Below, in pieces: positions 8,624 through 16,486 of a DNA stretch of 47,191 bases. Each line of letters begins with the position of its first letter. The stretch's first letter is position 1. Both the position numbers and the translations under genes were made by a program. A model generated the notes under the pieces. That model made no database searches, had not been told where the DNA came from, and saw only the letters and a program-made list of their open reading frames with translations. Source of the stretch: Collinsella sp. 4_8_47FAA (lineage in GTDB: Bacteria; Actinomycetota; Coriobacteriia; Coriobacteriales; Coriobacteriaceae); contig NZ_KN214135.1 in the NCBI RefSeq assembly GCF_000763055.1, forward strand, positions 417,946 to 465,136. The letters run 5' to 3'.

Positions 8624-9286
8624 TTACCACCCGGCACGGTTCCATACGTCCCAAATCTGGGCCGTTGTCTGGAGCACTTCATTACCCAAATCAAGCCCCA
8701 CCGCGGCCGCCATCTGCGCCAAACATTGTGCGCGAGCAAGCATTCGCTCCTTGGGCTCGAGCGGACGGAACAATGGCAGCAGCCAAAGATTCGCTAACAA
8801 CGATACGGCCTCCGCTGCTTCGCGCGGGCATTCGCACGCAATGGAGCCGTCGGCGATGCCCTCCTCGATTACTGGCAAGAGATTGCCATCGGCCGACTCG
8901 TCAAACGAACCTTGGTACTGCATCGCCAGCAGCCGCGAGCTTTTTACCGGATCTGCCGCAGGATGCATGCGAGCCCATAGCTCGATTTGCGGAACGACGG
9001 ACTCGGGCGCATAAAGTCGTTTGAGCTTTTGAGCTCCCGTCATATTGCCAGCACCGAGTGTCGCGCGACGGTGCTCAGCAATCGGAGCCGTTGCCCGATC
9101 AAATGCGGCGTTGAAAATCTCCTCTTTGCTCTTAAAGTGATGATAGACAGCACCCTTGGTCATGCCATCGAGGCGGTCGACGATGTCTTGAATGCTCGTC
9201 CCCTCATAACCCTGTACGCAGAATAGCTCCAACGCCGCGTCGAGAATCTTCGCGACAGTCTCCTCGGGATATTTATTACGACCCAT
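8624..9286 (-). CDS. TetR-family regulator of the adjacent MFS exporter
   Basis: A 220-residue protein with an N-terminal TetR helix-turn-helix (about 8-55: VAKILDAALELF, GTSIQDIVDRLDGMTKGAVY, HHFKSKEEIF) and a helical effector domain. The frame is open 12 codons further upstream, but the start at 9286 (MGRNKYPEET) places the helix-turn-helix at the family's usual distance. Its ribosome site is weak (GGATGG). It shares strand and low GC with the MFS gene it precedes. Two matching palindromes lie between them, so it most likely represses the exporter until an exported compound binds. Confidence 0.82.
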   Translation of the reverse strand: MGRNKYPEETVAKILDAALELFCVQGYEGTSIQDIVDRLDGMTKGAVYHHFKSKEEIFNAAFDRATAPIAEHRRATLGAGNMTGAQKLKRLYAPESVVPQIELWARMHPAADPVKSSRLLAMQYQGSFDESADGNLLPVIEEGIADGSIACECPREAAEAVSLLANLWLLPLFRPLEPKERMLARAQCLAQMAAAVGLDLGNEVLQTTAQIWDVWNRAGW

Positions 9287-9360
9287 AATCCGTCCATCCA
9301 CAACGCAAGTCTTGTGCCTCATTGCAGCATTTTAACGTTGCGGATGGCAGGCGGTCGATT

Positions 9361-9699
9361 CTACACCGCGGCGGGGCCGCGTTCGCCGGTACGGATGCGG
9401 ATGACTTCCTCGACCGGCTCGACCCAAATCTTACCGTCTCCAACGGCACCGGTGCGAGCGGCGTTGCAGATAATCTCGACAATGCCATCAACATGTTCAT
9501 CGGCACAGATAAGGGTGAACTGTACCTTGGGAATCGTGTTGACAAGCAACTCGTTGCCGCGCACGTATTCCTTCCAGCCATGCTGTGCGCCGCAGCCCTG
9601 CACCTGGTTGATAGTCATGCCGCGAACATCGGCAGCAAACAGCGCGTCTTTAAGAACCTCAAGTTTCTCAGCACGAACGATCGCCGTAATCTTCTTCAT
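9361..9699 (-). CDS. glnK: Nitrogen regulatory protein PII (GlnK type) lacking Tyr51
   Basis: A 112-residue protein, exactly the E. coli GlnB length, aligning without gaps: MKKITAIVRAEKLE at the start, GDGKIWV and VIRIRTGE near the end (B- and C-loops binding ATP/ADP and 2-oxoglutarate). PII trimers sense carbon/nitrogen status and block AmtB by inserting the T-loop. Here the T-loop reads GWKEYVRGNELLVN: the residue at position 51, the Tyr that is uridylylated in E. coli or adenylylated in other actinobacteria, is Leu. Position 46 is Val and the only nearby Tyr is residue 45. It follows amtB on the same strand, after a structured 150-base gap, with its own AGAGGAA ribosome site. Control is probably by ligand binding alone. 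Confidence 0.92.
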   Translation of the reverse strand: MKKITAIVRAEKLEVLKDALFAADVRGMTINQVQGCGAQHGWKEYVRGNELLVNTIPKVQFTLICADEHVDGIVEIICNAARTGAVGDGKIWVEPVEEVIRIRTGERGPAAV

Positions 9700-9752
9700 A
9701 GTGAATTCCTCTCTTCAATAAAAGAAATGAATTGCCATTCAATGACGCGGGT

Positions 9753-9845
9753 TTCCCAGGTGCCGCAGATTGGGTTGAAAGAGGAGCGCCGCGTACTTTT
9801 GTACGCAAGCGACGGTTTGAAACCCAAGGTGCGGTGCCTGGGGAA
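9753..9845. repeat. Type II nested hairpin element between amtB and glnK
   Basis: Three nested stems: outer 9753-9767 with 9830-9845 (two G-T pairs and a bulge), middle TTGGGTT 9770-9776 with AACCCAA 9821-9827, and inner GCGTAC 9791-9796 with GTACGC 9801-9806 around TTTT. Read on the minus strand, the unpaired parts are TCAAACCGTCG on the left and CTCCTCTTTC on the right. The element at 26171 carries nearly the same segments in the same positions, although its stems are unrelated. It starts directly after the amtB stop, so it could end or tune the transcript before glnK. Confidence 0.75.
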
Positions 9846-9849
9846 GCCG

Positions 9850-11127
9850 CTAATCGAGCCCGGAGAACGAAGGATACGCGCTCTCGCCGTGCTGACTCGC
9901 ATCCAGGCCCAGCGCCTCGTCGGCCTCGTCCACACGCAGGCTGCCATGGAACAGCGCCTTGACCACCGCGGCGATCACCAAGTCGAGCACCAGCACAATA
10001 ACGACCGTCACCACAATGCCCAGGACCTGCGAGACGAGCAGCGACACGTCACCCGTGTAGAACAGGCCACCCTTACCGGTCCACGAGAGCTCCGGCACAC
10101 AGAACAGGCCCGTGAGCACGCCGCCCAAGATGCCGCCGATACCGTGGCAACCGAACGCGTCGAGCGCATCGTCGTAGCCAAACTTGGTCTTAAGATGGCT
10201 GATGGCCAGGTAGCAGACGGGCGATACAATCAGGCCCATGACCAGCGCTGCCCACGGTTCGACAAAGCCCGCGCCCGGCGTGACCACCACAAGGCCCGCA
10301 ACCAAACCGGTGCTGGCGCCCACCAGCGTGGGACGACCGGTGTGCACGCGCTCAACGGCGAGCCACGAGACCATGCCCGCCGCGCTGGCCGTCACGGTAT
10401 TGAGGATGGCGAGTGCCGCAACGGCGTCGGCATTAAACTCGCTGCCGCCGTTAAAGCCAAACCAGCCAAACCAAAGCAGGCCGGCGCCCAGCGCCACAAA
10501 CGGCACGTTATGCGGACGGTAGCTCACCATGCCAAAACCACGACGACGGCCGAGCATTAAGCAGAGAATCAGGCCCGTCAGACCGGACGAAATGTGTACC
10601 ACGTCGCCGCCGGCAAAGTCGAGTGCGCCGATGATGTCGCCGATAAAGGAGCCATCGCCGCCCCAGACCATGTGGGCGAGCGGCGCATAGACCACGAGCA
10701 GCCAAATGCCCAGGAAGGCCGTCATGGCACCAAACTTAACGCGGCCGGCCAGGCTGCCCGTGACGATGGCGGCAGTGATCATGGCAAACGCCATCTGGAA
10801 GGCGATGTTGATGATCTGAGGGTAGACGGCACCATCCGCAGCATTGCCCTCGGCCGCCTGCAGCACCTGGCCGAGCACCGGCAGGCACAGCAGCTGGTCA
10901 AGGCCTCCAATAAACGGGCTCGAGCCGTCGCCGCCGTAGGCCAGCGACCAGCCGGCAACAATCCACAGCACACCAACCAGACCAATGGCGCCAAAGCACA
11001 TGAGCATAGTGTTGATGACATTTTTGCGCCTGGACAGGCCGCCATAGAAAAACGCCAGACCCGGTGTCATTAAAAACACGAGCATGGTGCAGATGAGCAT
11101 AAACGTTGTCGATCCCGTATCGTACAT
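9850..11127 (-). CDS. amtB: Ammonium transporter AmtB
   Basis: A 425-residue protein with 11 predicted membrane spans. The pore twin histidines are H152 (PLAHMVWGG) and H328 (FGCHGIGG), and the FYGGLSRRKN segment of the first span is typical. The C-terminal tail ends with the family's HGESAY motif, which takes part in PII control. The frame is open for 19 codons more, but the ATG at 11127 has GGGGGAG a few bases upstream and gives the standard N-terminus. It is paired with glnK downstream, the usual arrangement for nitrogen-limited ammonium uptake. No clear promoter was identified in the 198-base gap upstream. Confidence 0.95.
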   Translation of the reverse strand: MYDTGSTTFMLICTMLVFLMTPGLAFFYGGLSRRKNVINTMLMCFGAIGLVGVLWIVAGWSLAYGGDGSSPFIGGLDQLLCLPVLGQVLQAAEGNAADGAVYPQIINIAFQMAFAMITAAIVTGSLAGRVKFGAMTAFLGIWLLVVYAPLAHMVWGGDGSFIGDIIGALDFAGGDVVHISSGLTGLILCLMLGRRRGFGMVSYRPHNVPFVALGAGLLWFGWFGFNGGSEFNADAVAALAILNTVTASAAGMVSWLAVERVHTGRPTLVGASTGLVAGLVVVTPGAGFVEPWAALVMGLIVSPVCYLAISHLKTKFGYDDALDAFGCHGIGGILGGVLTGLFCVPELSWTGKGGLFYTGDVSLLVSQVLGIVVTVVIVLVLDLVIAAVVKALFHGSLRVDEADEALGLDASQHGESAYPSFSGLD

Positions 11128-11325
11128 TCGCTCCCCCTTGGTCGCATGAACGTTGTCGGCGCCCATAATGGGGCCGAGGGGCAACTGGTGTAGACCAGAT
11201 ACGGCGTTGTTAAACGCTGCGTTGTCGAATGGAAACGGTGCCGCAATCTTGGAAACGGCGCAGCAACGGGCGCGAAACGAACGGGAAATACGCGGGCAAG
11301 GGAGCCGTGGGCGCGCCCGTCCCGG

Positions 11326-12885
11326 CTAGCGCCGAAACAGCTCGTGAGCGCGGTCGCGGAGATTGGTTGCTCGAATGACACCTTCGTAGCGATTGATGCG
11401 CAGACGCGGGAAGGCGTTAAAGAAGCGTAGGTCGCGGCGGCTGAGTGACACGCTCGGCACCGGACGGCTCATGCGCTTGCCGGCAAGGCGACGACTGAGC
11501 GACGGACGCGGCATGCTCGGCGCGGCATCGGCCACGCGGCGGGCAGCGAGTGCCAGGCCGCGAGCACCATCCGCGATAAACGTCGGCATCGAAGCCTTCT
11601 CACGAAGAGCATCGAGCGCCGCGTCGCCTAGCTCGGCCAGCCACGCGTTAACCGCACGGCTGCGGACATGCGTCTGTGCCACCGAGTCGATCGCCGAATC
11701 GGGAATACGTTCGAGCATGGAGTCGGACGCATCGGCAAGCGACTCATTGATGCGGTCGGCAAGGTCAGCACGCACACGCTCCAGCTGATCGGACAGGCGA
11801 CGCCAGCTGGCCAACGAGCACGCCGCGTCGACCATCATCGCAACCGCGGCGATAAAGGCGGACAGCCGCACAATCAGCACCGGCAGATGGCCAAGCAGCC
11901 CCAGCAATGCCGGCTCTACTAAACGGCAAATGCACAGCGCACCCAAGCCAAACGCGCAGGCCCAGTACAGACAGATGCGTCCGTGCAAGTTAAACGGCAG
12001 GTGCGAGTAGTCCCAAAAGCGCGCGCCTGTTGTTTTTTCCAGCAGCGCGCCTACGCTGTACTCGATCACGCTGCATACGAGCGCCGCGGCGACAAACTGG
12101 CTCGAGGCATCCGGAATCCCACGCAGCAAAAGCCAGCAGGCTATGCCGCCCACACCATAGATAGGACAACACGGCCCCAGCAAAAATCCACTGTTGGCAA
12201 ATCGTCCGTGATTGAGCATGGCGCAGACCGTCGACTCCCATGCCCAGCCGCAAAACCCGTAAAAGGCAAATGAGAGCACCAGTGCCGAGAGCGGGCAGGC
12301 GGCAAGCGTCGCGCCGCCAAGCGCCATATCAATCGCGGTTTCCACCGTCTGCCCTCTCCTCTTTTCACTCGATGCTTTACTCACGCTATCGTCCGCCCCG
12401 TCCTTGCGCGGCAGGCGGCCGGCGACCGTCTCGCGCAGAGCACACCATTTATCCGCCAGGCACACAATCCAAGCCTCACGACACGTCGGCGGCACCGGCA
12501 CCAGCGGAAACATATGCCGCACGATAATATTCCGTTCGCGCGACGTCAGCTCAAAATCTTCCTCCGCGCGCGCTAGGGCAAAAAACGGGTGGCGAAAGCC
12601 ATGCAGCCGATGGCTTGGGTCGGGATCGTGCCAATCGTAGAGAAAGTAATCGTGTAACAAGGCTCCGCGCAGCAGCGAGGCACGGTCGATCGAAACACCG
12701 ACGCGGCCCAGGCGCTCGGCAAAGGACAGGCTCGTCCGCGCTACCGAAGTCACATGTGCATAGACCGTCACGTCACCATGCTGGATAAACTCGCGCGTCA
12801 GGTCCAAGCGACCCGCCTGGGCCAGCTGGCGGGCGGCATCGTCGACCTCGTGCGCGATTTTCTCGGCACGGACGGCATCGGACAT
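11326..12885 (-). CDS. HD-domain protein fused to a CmpB-type (DUF1113) membrane domain
   Basis: A 519-residue protein. The first 150 residues form an HD-type hydrolase domain (H45; HD pair at 78-79 in ALLHDYFLYDW; later His in HGFRHP). From about 185 to 370 there are several membrane spans with FYGFCGWAWESTVCA and GPCCPIYGVG, the marks of the putative ABC-transporter type IV (CmpB) family. The last 130 residues are basic and helical. The ATG at 12885 has GGAAGGAGG upstream; earlier in-frame codons lack one. HD domains of this kind are often nucleotide or phosphate hydrolases. The role of CmpB domains is unknown, so the joint job cannot be stated. No operon partner is visible. Confidence 0.75.
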   Translation of the reverse strand: MSDAVRAEKIAHEVDDAARQLAQAGRLDLTREFIQHGDVTVYAHVTSVARTSLSFAERLGRVGVSIDRASLLRGALLHDYFLYDWHDPDPSHRLHGFRHPFFALARAEEDFELTSRERNIIVRHMFPLVPVPPTCREAWIVCLADKWCALRETVAGRLPRKDGADDSVSKASSEKRRGQTVETAIDMALGGATLAACPLSALVLSFAFYGFCGWAWESTVCAMLNHGRFANSGFLLGPCCPIYGVGGIACWLLLRGIPDASSQFVAAALVCSVIEYSVGALLEKTTGARFWDYSHLPFNLHGRICLYWACAFGLGALCICRLVEPALLGLLGHLPVLIVRLSAFIAAVAMMVDAACSLASWRRLSDQLERVRADLADRINESLADASDSMLERIPDSAIDSVAQTHVRSRAVNAWLAELGDAALDALREKASMPTFIADGARGLALAARRVADAAPSMPRPSLSRRLAGKRMSRPVPSVSLSRRDLRFFNAFPRLRINRYEGVIRATNLRDRAHELFRR

Positions 12886-13113
12886 GCTGCCTCCTTCCAG
12901 CGGCTCACGGCGGCAAGCCACGGCTTACACGCATGAAATAAAATCATCATCGAATCTATCAGTATGGCATCGGACAAAACGTTTTGCCCCGCCAGTTGGC
13001 GAATTACCGCGCCGCCGTCACATATCAAACGCCAAAATGTGCGAGACTGTTTTGTGCAATTGTGCCGGCCGAGGGAGTGCCGGCGCACGATTCGCATGGA
13101 GTAACCCACAACG

Positions 13114-14895
13114 ATGCTGCTTACGCAAACGACAACGCCCGAGGACGTCAAGGCTCTCGACCGCGCCGAGCTTCCGCTGCTCTGCGGCGAGATTCGCCAC
13201 GCCATCCTCGAAAGCTCCGCCGCCGTCGGCGGGCACGTTGCCCCCAACTTGGGCGTCGTTGAGCTCACGGTCGCGCTCCATCGCGTGTTTAACTCCCCCA
13301 CCGACAAAATTGTCTTTGACGTGTCGCACCAGACCTACGCCCACAAGGCGCTAACCGGGCGCGCGTACACCTATATCAATCCGGAACGTTATGGTGAGGC
13401 TTCTGGCTTTGCCAATCCCAACGAGTCCGAGCACGACCTGTTCGCCATGGGCCACACCTCCACGTCGGTGAGCCTGGGCTGTGGCCTGGCGCACGCTCGC
13501 GACCTGGCGGGCGACACGTATAACGTCATCACCATCATTGGCGACGGCTCGCTTTCGGGCGGCTTGGCGTTTGAGGGCTTCAACAATGCCGCCGAACTCG
13601 ACAGCAACCTGATCATCATCGTCAACGATAACGACCAGTCCATCGCCGAGAACCACGGTGGCCTCTATCGCAATCTGGCCGAGCTGCGCACCAGCAACGG
13701 CACCTGTGAGCGCAACGTTTTCCGCGCGATGGGACTCGACTACCGTTATTTGGACGCCGGCAACGACGTTTTGGCCCTGGTCGACGCGCTGCAGGAACTG
13801 CGCAATATCGATCATCCCATCGTGCTGCACGTCTCCACCGCCAAGGGCAAGGGCTTTGAGCCGGCCCAGAGCGACCCCGAACGCTGGCACCACGTGGGTC
13901 CGTTTGACATGGCGACTGGGCGCAAGCTCTGCCCGGGCCATCCGAGCGAGCCCGCACCGCGCACCTATGCCGATATTACGGGCGAGGCGCTCAGCACCGC
14001 CATCGAGCGCGATTCGCAGGTCGTGGGCATCACGGCCGCCACGCCCTACATCATGGGCTTTACACCCGAGCTTCGCGCTGCGGCCGGCAAGCAGTTTGTC
14101 GACGTGGGCATTGCCGAGGAGCACGCTGTGACCTTTGCCACCGCGCTTGCGCGCTCGGGCGCCAAGCCAGTCTTTGGTGTGTACGGCACGTTTTTGCAGC
14201 GCGCCTACGACGAGCTGTGGCACGACCTGTGCCTCAACGATGCCCCCGCAACCATCTTGGTGTTTGGCGCGTCGATCTTTGGCACCACATCCGAGACGCA
14301 CCTCTCGTTCTTTGATATTTCCATGCTGGGCGCTCTTCCCAACATGCGCTACTTGGCGCCGGCCTGCATGGAGGAATACCTGTCCATGCTGAGCTGGTCG
14401 CTCGACCACCGCGAGCATCCCGTGGCGATCCGCGTACCGGGCATTGGCCTGGTTAGCCGCCCCGATTTGGCGCCCGCCGAGGACACCGACTACAGCGCCG
14501 TTCGCTACAACGTGGTGCGCCAGGGCCGCGACGTTGCCGTGCTCGCGCTCGGCGATTTCTTTGAGCTAGGCGAGCGTGTGGCAAACCGCTTGGCCGCCGA
14601 GTACGGTATCGAAGCCACGCTCGTCAACCCGCGCTTCGCAACCGAGCTCGACCGCGAGTTCCTCGACAGCCTTGCCGCCGAGCATCGCGTCGTCGTCACC
14701 CTCGAGGACGGCATCTTGGACGGCGGCTGGGGCGAGCGCGTGGCGTGCTACCTGGCCTGCACGCCCGTGCGCACGCGCACCTTCGGCATCGCCAAGGGCT
14801 TCCCCGACCGCTATGACCCCAACGAGCTGCTCGCTCAGAACGGCATGACGGTCGAGAACATGGCTGCCGAAGCCGTAAGGCTACTCAACGAGTAA
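13114..14895 (+). CDS. DXS-like thiamine-diphosphate enzyme (annotated family: 1-deoxy-D-xylulose-5-phosphate synthase)
   Basis: A 593-residue protein of the transketolase/DXS fold. The N-terminal domain has VSHQTYAHKALTGR (70-83) and the thiamine-diphosphate/Mg motif GDGSLSGG...NN (143-158). The central domain has the catalytic Glu335 in DVGIAEEHAVTFA, then YGTFLQRAYDELWHD. The order matches DXS rather than transketolase. However, the DRAG motif that follows in DXS is FGASIFG here (384-390), and the later PRG is VPGIG, so phosphate-contacting arginines of DXS appear lost. His396 (SETH) is kept. It may use another aldehyde acceptor, or be the sole diverged DXS. The ATG at 13114 has GGAG 11 bases upstream. 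It is a single-gene unit ended by a strong terminator. Confidence 0.75.
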   Translation: MLLTQTTTPEDVKALDRAELPLLCGEIRHAILESSAAVGGHVAPNLGVVELTVALHRVFNSPTDKIVFDVSHQTYAHKALTGRAYTYINPERYGEASGFANPNESEHDLFAMGHTSTSVSLGCGLAHARDLAGDTYNVITIIGDGSLSGGLAFEGFNNAAELDSNLIIIVNDNDQSIAENHGGLYRNLAELRTSNGTCERNVFRAMGLDYRYLDAGNDVLALVDALQELRNIDHPIVLHVSTAKGKGFEPAQSDPERWHHVGPFDMATGRKLCPGHPSEPAPRTYADITGEALSTAIERDSQVVGITAATPYIMGFTPELRAAAGKQFVDVGIAEEHAVTFATALARSGAKPVFGVYGTFLQRAYDELWHDLCLNDAPATILVFGASIFGTTSETHLSFFDISMLGALPNMRYLAPACMEEYLSMLSWSLDHREHPVAIRVPGIGLVSRPDLAPAEDTDYSAVRYNVVRQGRDVAVLALGDFFELGERVANRLAAEYGIEATLVNPRFATELDREFLDSLAAEHRVVVTLEDGILDGGWGERVACYLACTPVRTRTFGIAKGFPDRYDPNELLAQNGMTVENMAAEAVRLLNE

Positions 14896-14896
14896 G

Positions 14897-14940
14897 AAAA
14901 CCTCCGCAAGGGAAGCATCCCTGCGGAGGTTTTAATTTTC
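14897..14940 (+). terminator. Rho-independent terminator of the DXS-like gene
   Basis: Arms AAAACCTCCGCA (14897-14908) and TGCGGAGGTTTT (14922-14933), with an inner GGG/CCC pair, followed by AATTTTC. Confidence 0.92.
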
Positions 14941-14952
14941 GCGACGCGATTA

Positions 14953-15170
14953 TCTCAATCTGTAACATCTAGAGCCCGAATTCCCGTCCAACTGTTACAG
15001 ATCTAGATAAGACGTCTTAGTCCCAGACCTTTGTCTCAATCTGTAACAGATAGAGACCTTTTGGCCGTCCAGATGTTACAGATTGAGACATTCGAATTCC
15101 CCTGAAGAGAAAATCTCGATCTGTAACAGTTAGAACCCATTTCCTCGTCTACCTGTTACAGATTGAGACA
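14953..15170. repeat. Three tandem palindromic repeats TGTAACA-N25-TGTTACA
   Basis: Copy 1 has arms at 14958-14967 and 14993-15002. Copy 2 is a perfect 17-base inverted repeat at 15032-15048 and 15074-15090. Copy 3 lies at 15114-15128 and 15154-15168 with one G-T pair. All three loops are exactly 25 bases. The loops share a TAGA near the start and similar text such as CGTC, but otherwise differ. Copies are about 80 bases apart. They lie between the DXS-like terminator and the promoter of the amino acid importer. The function is unknown. Confidence 0.85.
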
Positions 15171-15202
15171 AAGCAGCGAGGCAGGCCGTCACATCTGCAA
15201 GA

Positions 15203-15237
15203 ACCACCACAAAGGTGCCTGTCCCTTTTTGGTAGGT
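15203..15237 (+). repeat. CCTGTCCCTTTTTGG hairpin repeat, copy 1 (variant)
   Basis: Shares CCTGTCCCTTTTTGG with copies at 25139, 26375 and 34331. The arms are here ACCACCACAAAGG and CCTTTTTGGTAGGT, a diverged inverted pair. It lies 43 bases ahead of the promoter of the amino acid importer. Confidence 0.65.
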
Positions 15238-15279
15238 AGAATAACCCATAAGGTCAGTATGTTTCTGAGTTATTTCGTG

Positions 15280-15309
15280 TTGACCCATTTGAGCGCGATA
15301 GGGTATAAC
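15280..15309 (+). promoter_or_regulatory. Sigma-70-type promoter of the amino acid ABC operon
   Basis: TTGACC at 15280-15285 and TATAAC at 15304-15309, 18 bases apart, lie 44 bases ahead of the start codon at 15353. GAAAGG serves as ribosome site. Confidence 0.7.
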
Positions 15310-15352
15310 TCTACTCAACCGCTAGGGATTTTATTGAGAAAGGTGTTCTACC

Positions 15353-16348
15353 ATGAGCAAGAACCTCTCCCAGCAGGTCGTTCTCGACCGTCGCGGCTTC
15401 GTTGCCGCCACCTTCGCAACCGTCGCCGGCCTTGGTCTTGCCGGCTGCTCCGACACCAGCGCCGAGGCCGACAAGGGTTCCGCCGCCGGTTCCTCCAAGA
15501 GCTCCGAGGATACCGAGGTTTCCGCCACGCTCGATGCCAAGGCATTCGACAAGCTCGTCAACGACGGCCCCAAGGCCGATGACGACGCCATCACCGCCAG
15601 CACCTGGGCCACGGCCGTCAAGGACGCCGGCGTCTTTAAGATCGGTGGCGTTCAGACCTCCACGCTCTTCTCCCTCCTCAACGAGAAAGACGGTCAGACC
15701 CGCGGCTTCGATGCCGGTATCGCACAGCTCCTGTCCAACTACATTCTGGGCGAGAACAAGGTCGAGATCACCCAGGTGACCTCGGACACGCGCGAGTCCG
15801 TCCTGCAGAACGGCCAGGTCGACGCTGTCTTTGCCACCTACACCATCACTGACGAGCGCAAGAAGCTCGTCTCCTTTGCCGGTCCCTATTACTACACGCA
15901 GCAGGCTATCCTGGTGCTCGCCGATAACGACGACATCAAGAGCGTCGACGACCTGGCCGACAAGAACGTCGCCGTCCAGTCCGGCTCCAACGGCCCCGCC
16001 ATCCTGGAGGAGCTCGCTCCCAAGGCCAGCCAGCAGGAGTTCAAGACCGACGAGGAGGCCCGCCAGGCACTCCAGCAGGGTCGTGTTGACGCCTACGTCA
16101 TCGATAACAACATGCAGCAGAGCGCCCTGGTCCGCGAGCCCGGCAAGTACAAGATCGCCGGCAAGCCCTTCGGCAGCAAGGAGCCCTACGGCATCGGTCT
16201 GCCGCTCGATTCCGACGGCGTCGCCTTTGTCAATGACTTCCTTAAGAAGATCGAGGACGACGGCACCTGGACCGAGCTGTGGCAGATCTGCATCGGCGAC
16301 CGTACGGGCGACACCAATGTTCCCGAGCTGCCCGAGATCGGCGCCTAG
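15353..16348 (+). CDS. Polar amino acid ABC transporter, substrate-binding lipoprotein (Tat-type signal)
   Basis: A 331-residue protein of the periplasmic-binding type 3 (SBP_bac_3) family, which captures glutamate, glutamine, aspartate or similar amino acids. The signal peptide carries twin arginines (DRRGFVAAT, 13-14) and a lipobox LAGC with Cys32, so it should be exported folded by Tat and lipid-anchored. A Ser/Ala/Lys/Glu-rich linker follows. The binding domain begins near 85 with FKIGGVQTS and contains RGFDAGIAQLL and the conserved arginine region TSDTRESVLQNGQVDA. It heads an operon with two permeases and an ATPase. A hairpin after it would lift its level over theirs. Ligand: glutamate or a related amino acid (inference). 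Confidence 0.9.
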   Translation: MSKNLSQQVVLDRRGFVAATFATVAGLGLAGCSDTSAEADKGSAAGSSKSSEDTEVSATLDAKAFDKLVNDGPKADDDAITASTWATAVKDAGVFKIGGVQTSTLFSLLNEKDGQTRGFDAGIAQLLSNYILGENKVEITQVTSDTRESVLQNGQVDAVFATYTITDERKKLVSFAGPYYYTQQAILVLADNDDIKSVDDLADKNVAVQSGSNGPAILEELAPKASQQEFKTDEEARQALQQGRVDAYVIDNNMQQSALVREPGKYKIAGKPFGSKEPYGIGLPLDSDGVAFVNDFLKKIEDDGTWTELWQICIGDRTGDTNVPELPEIGA

Positions 16349-16436
16349 GCAGCGAGCCTGGTAACGGCCGCAACGAAACCATATGGAAACGCATGATGCG
16401 CTTTATTGCGGTAAACTGTTTCCTCACTGAGTTGTC

Positions 16437-16466
16437 GGGGCTTCCGTATACACGGGAGCCCCTTTC
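16437..16466 (+). terminator. Partial terminator/processing hairpin between binding protein and permease genes
   Basis: GGGGCTTCCGT (16437-16447) pairs with ACGGGAGCCCC (16452-16462), followed by TTTCC. Such hairpins in importer operons commonly keep binding-protein mRNA more abundant than permease mRNA. Confidence 0.7.
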
Positions 16467-16486
16467 CTTATCGGCGGGAGGTCCGC

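Noticed and set aside
9322-10560. Plus-strand open frame opposite glnK and amtB
   Set aside because: Shadow of two certain genes; composition is Arg/His/Gln/Ala-rich with no motif.
14953-15170. Possible CRISPR array
   Set aside because: Only three units, each itself an inverted repeat around a 25-base loop, no uniform spacers and no cas genes.
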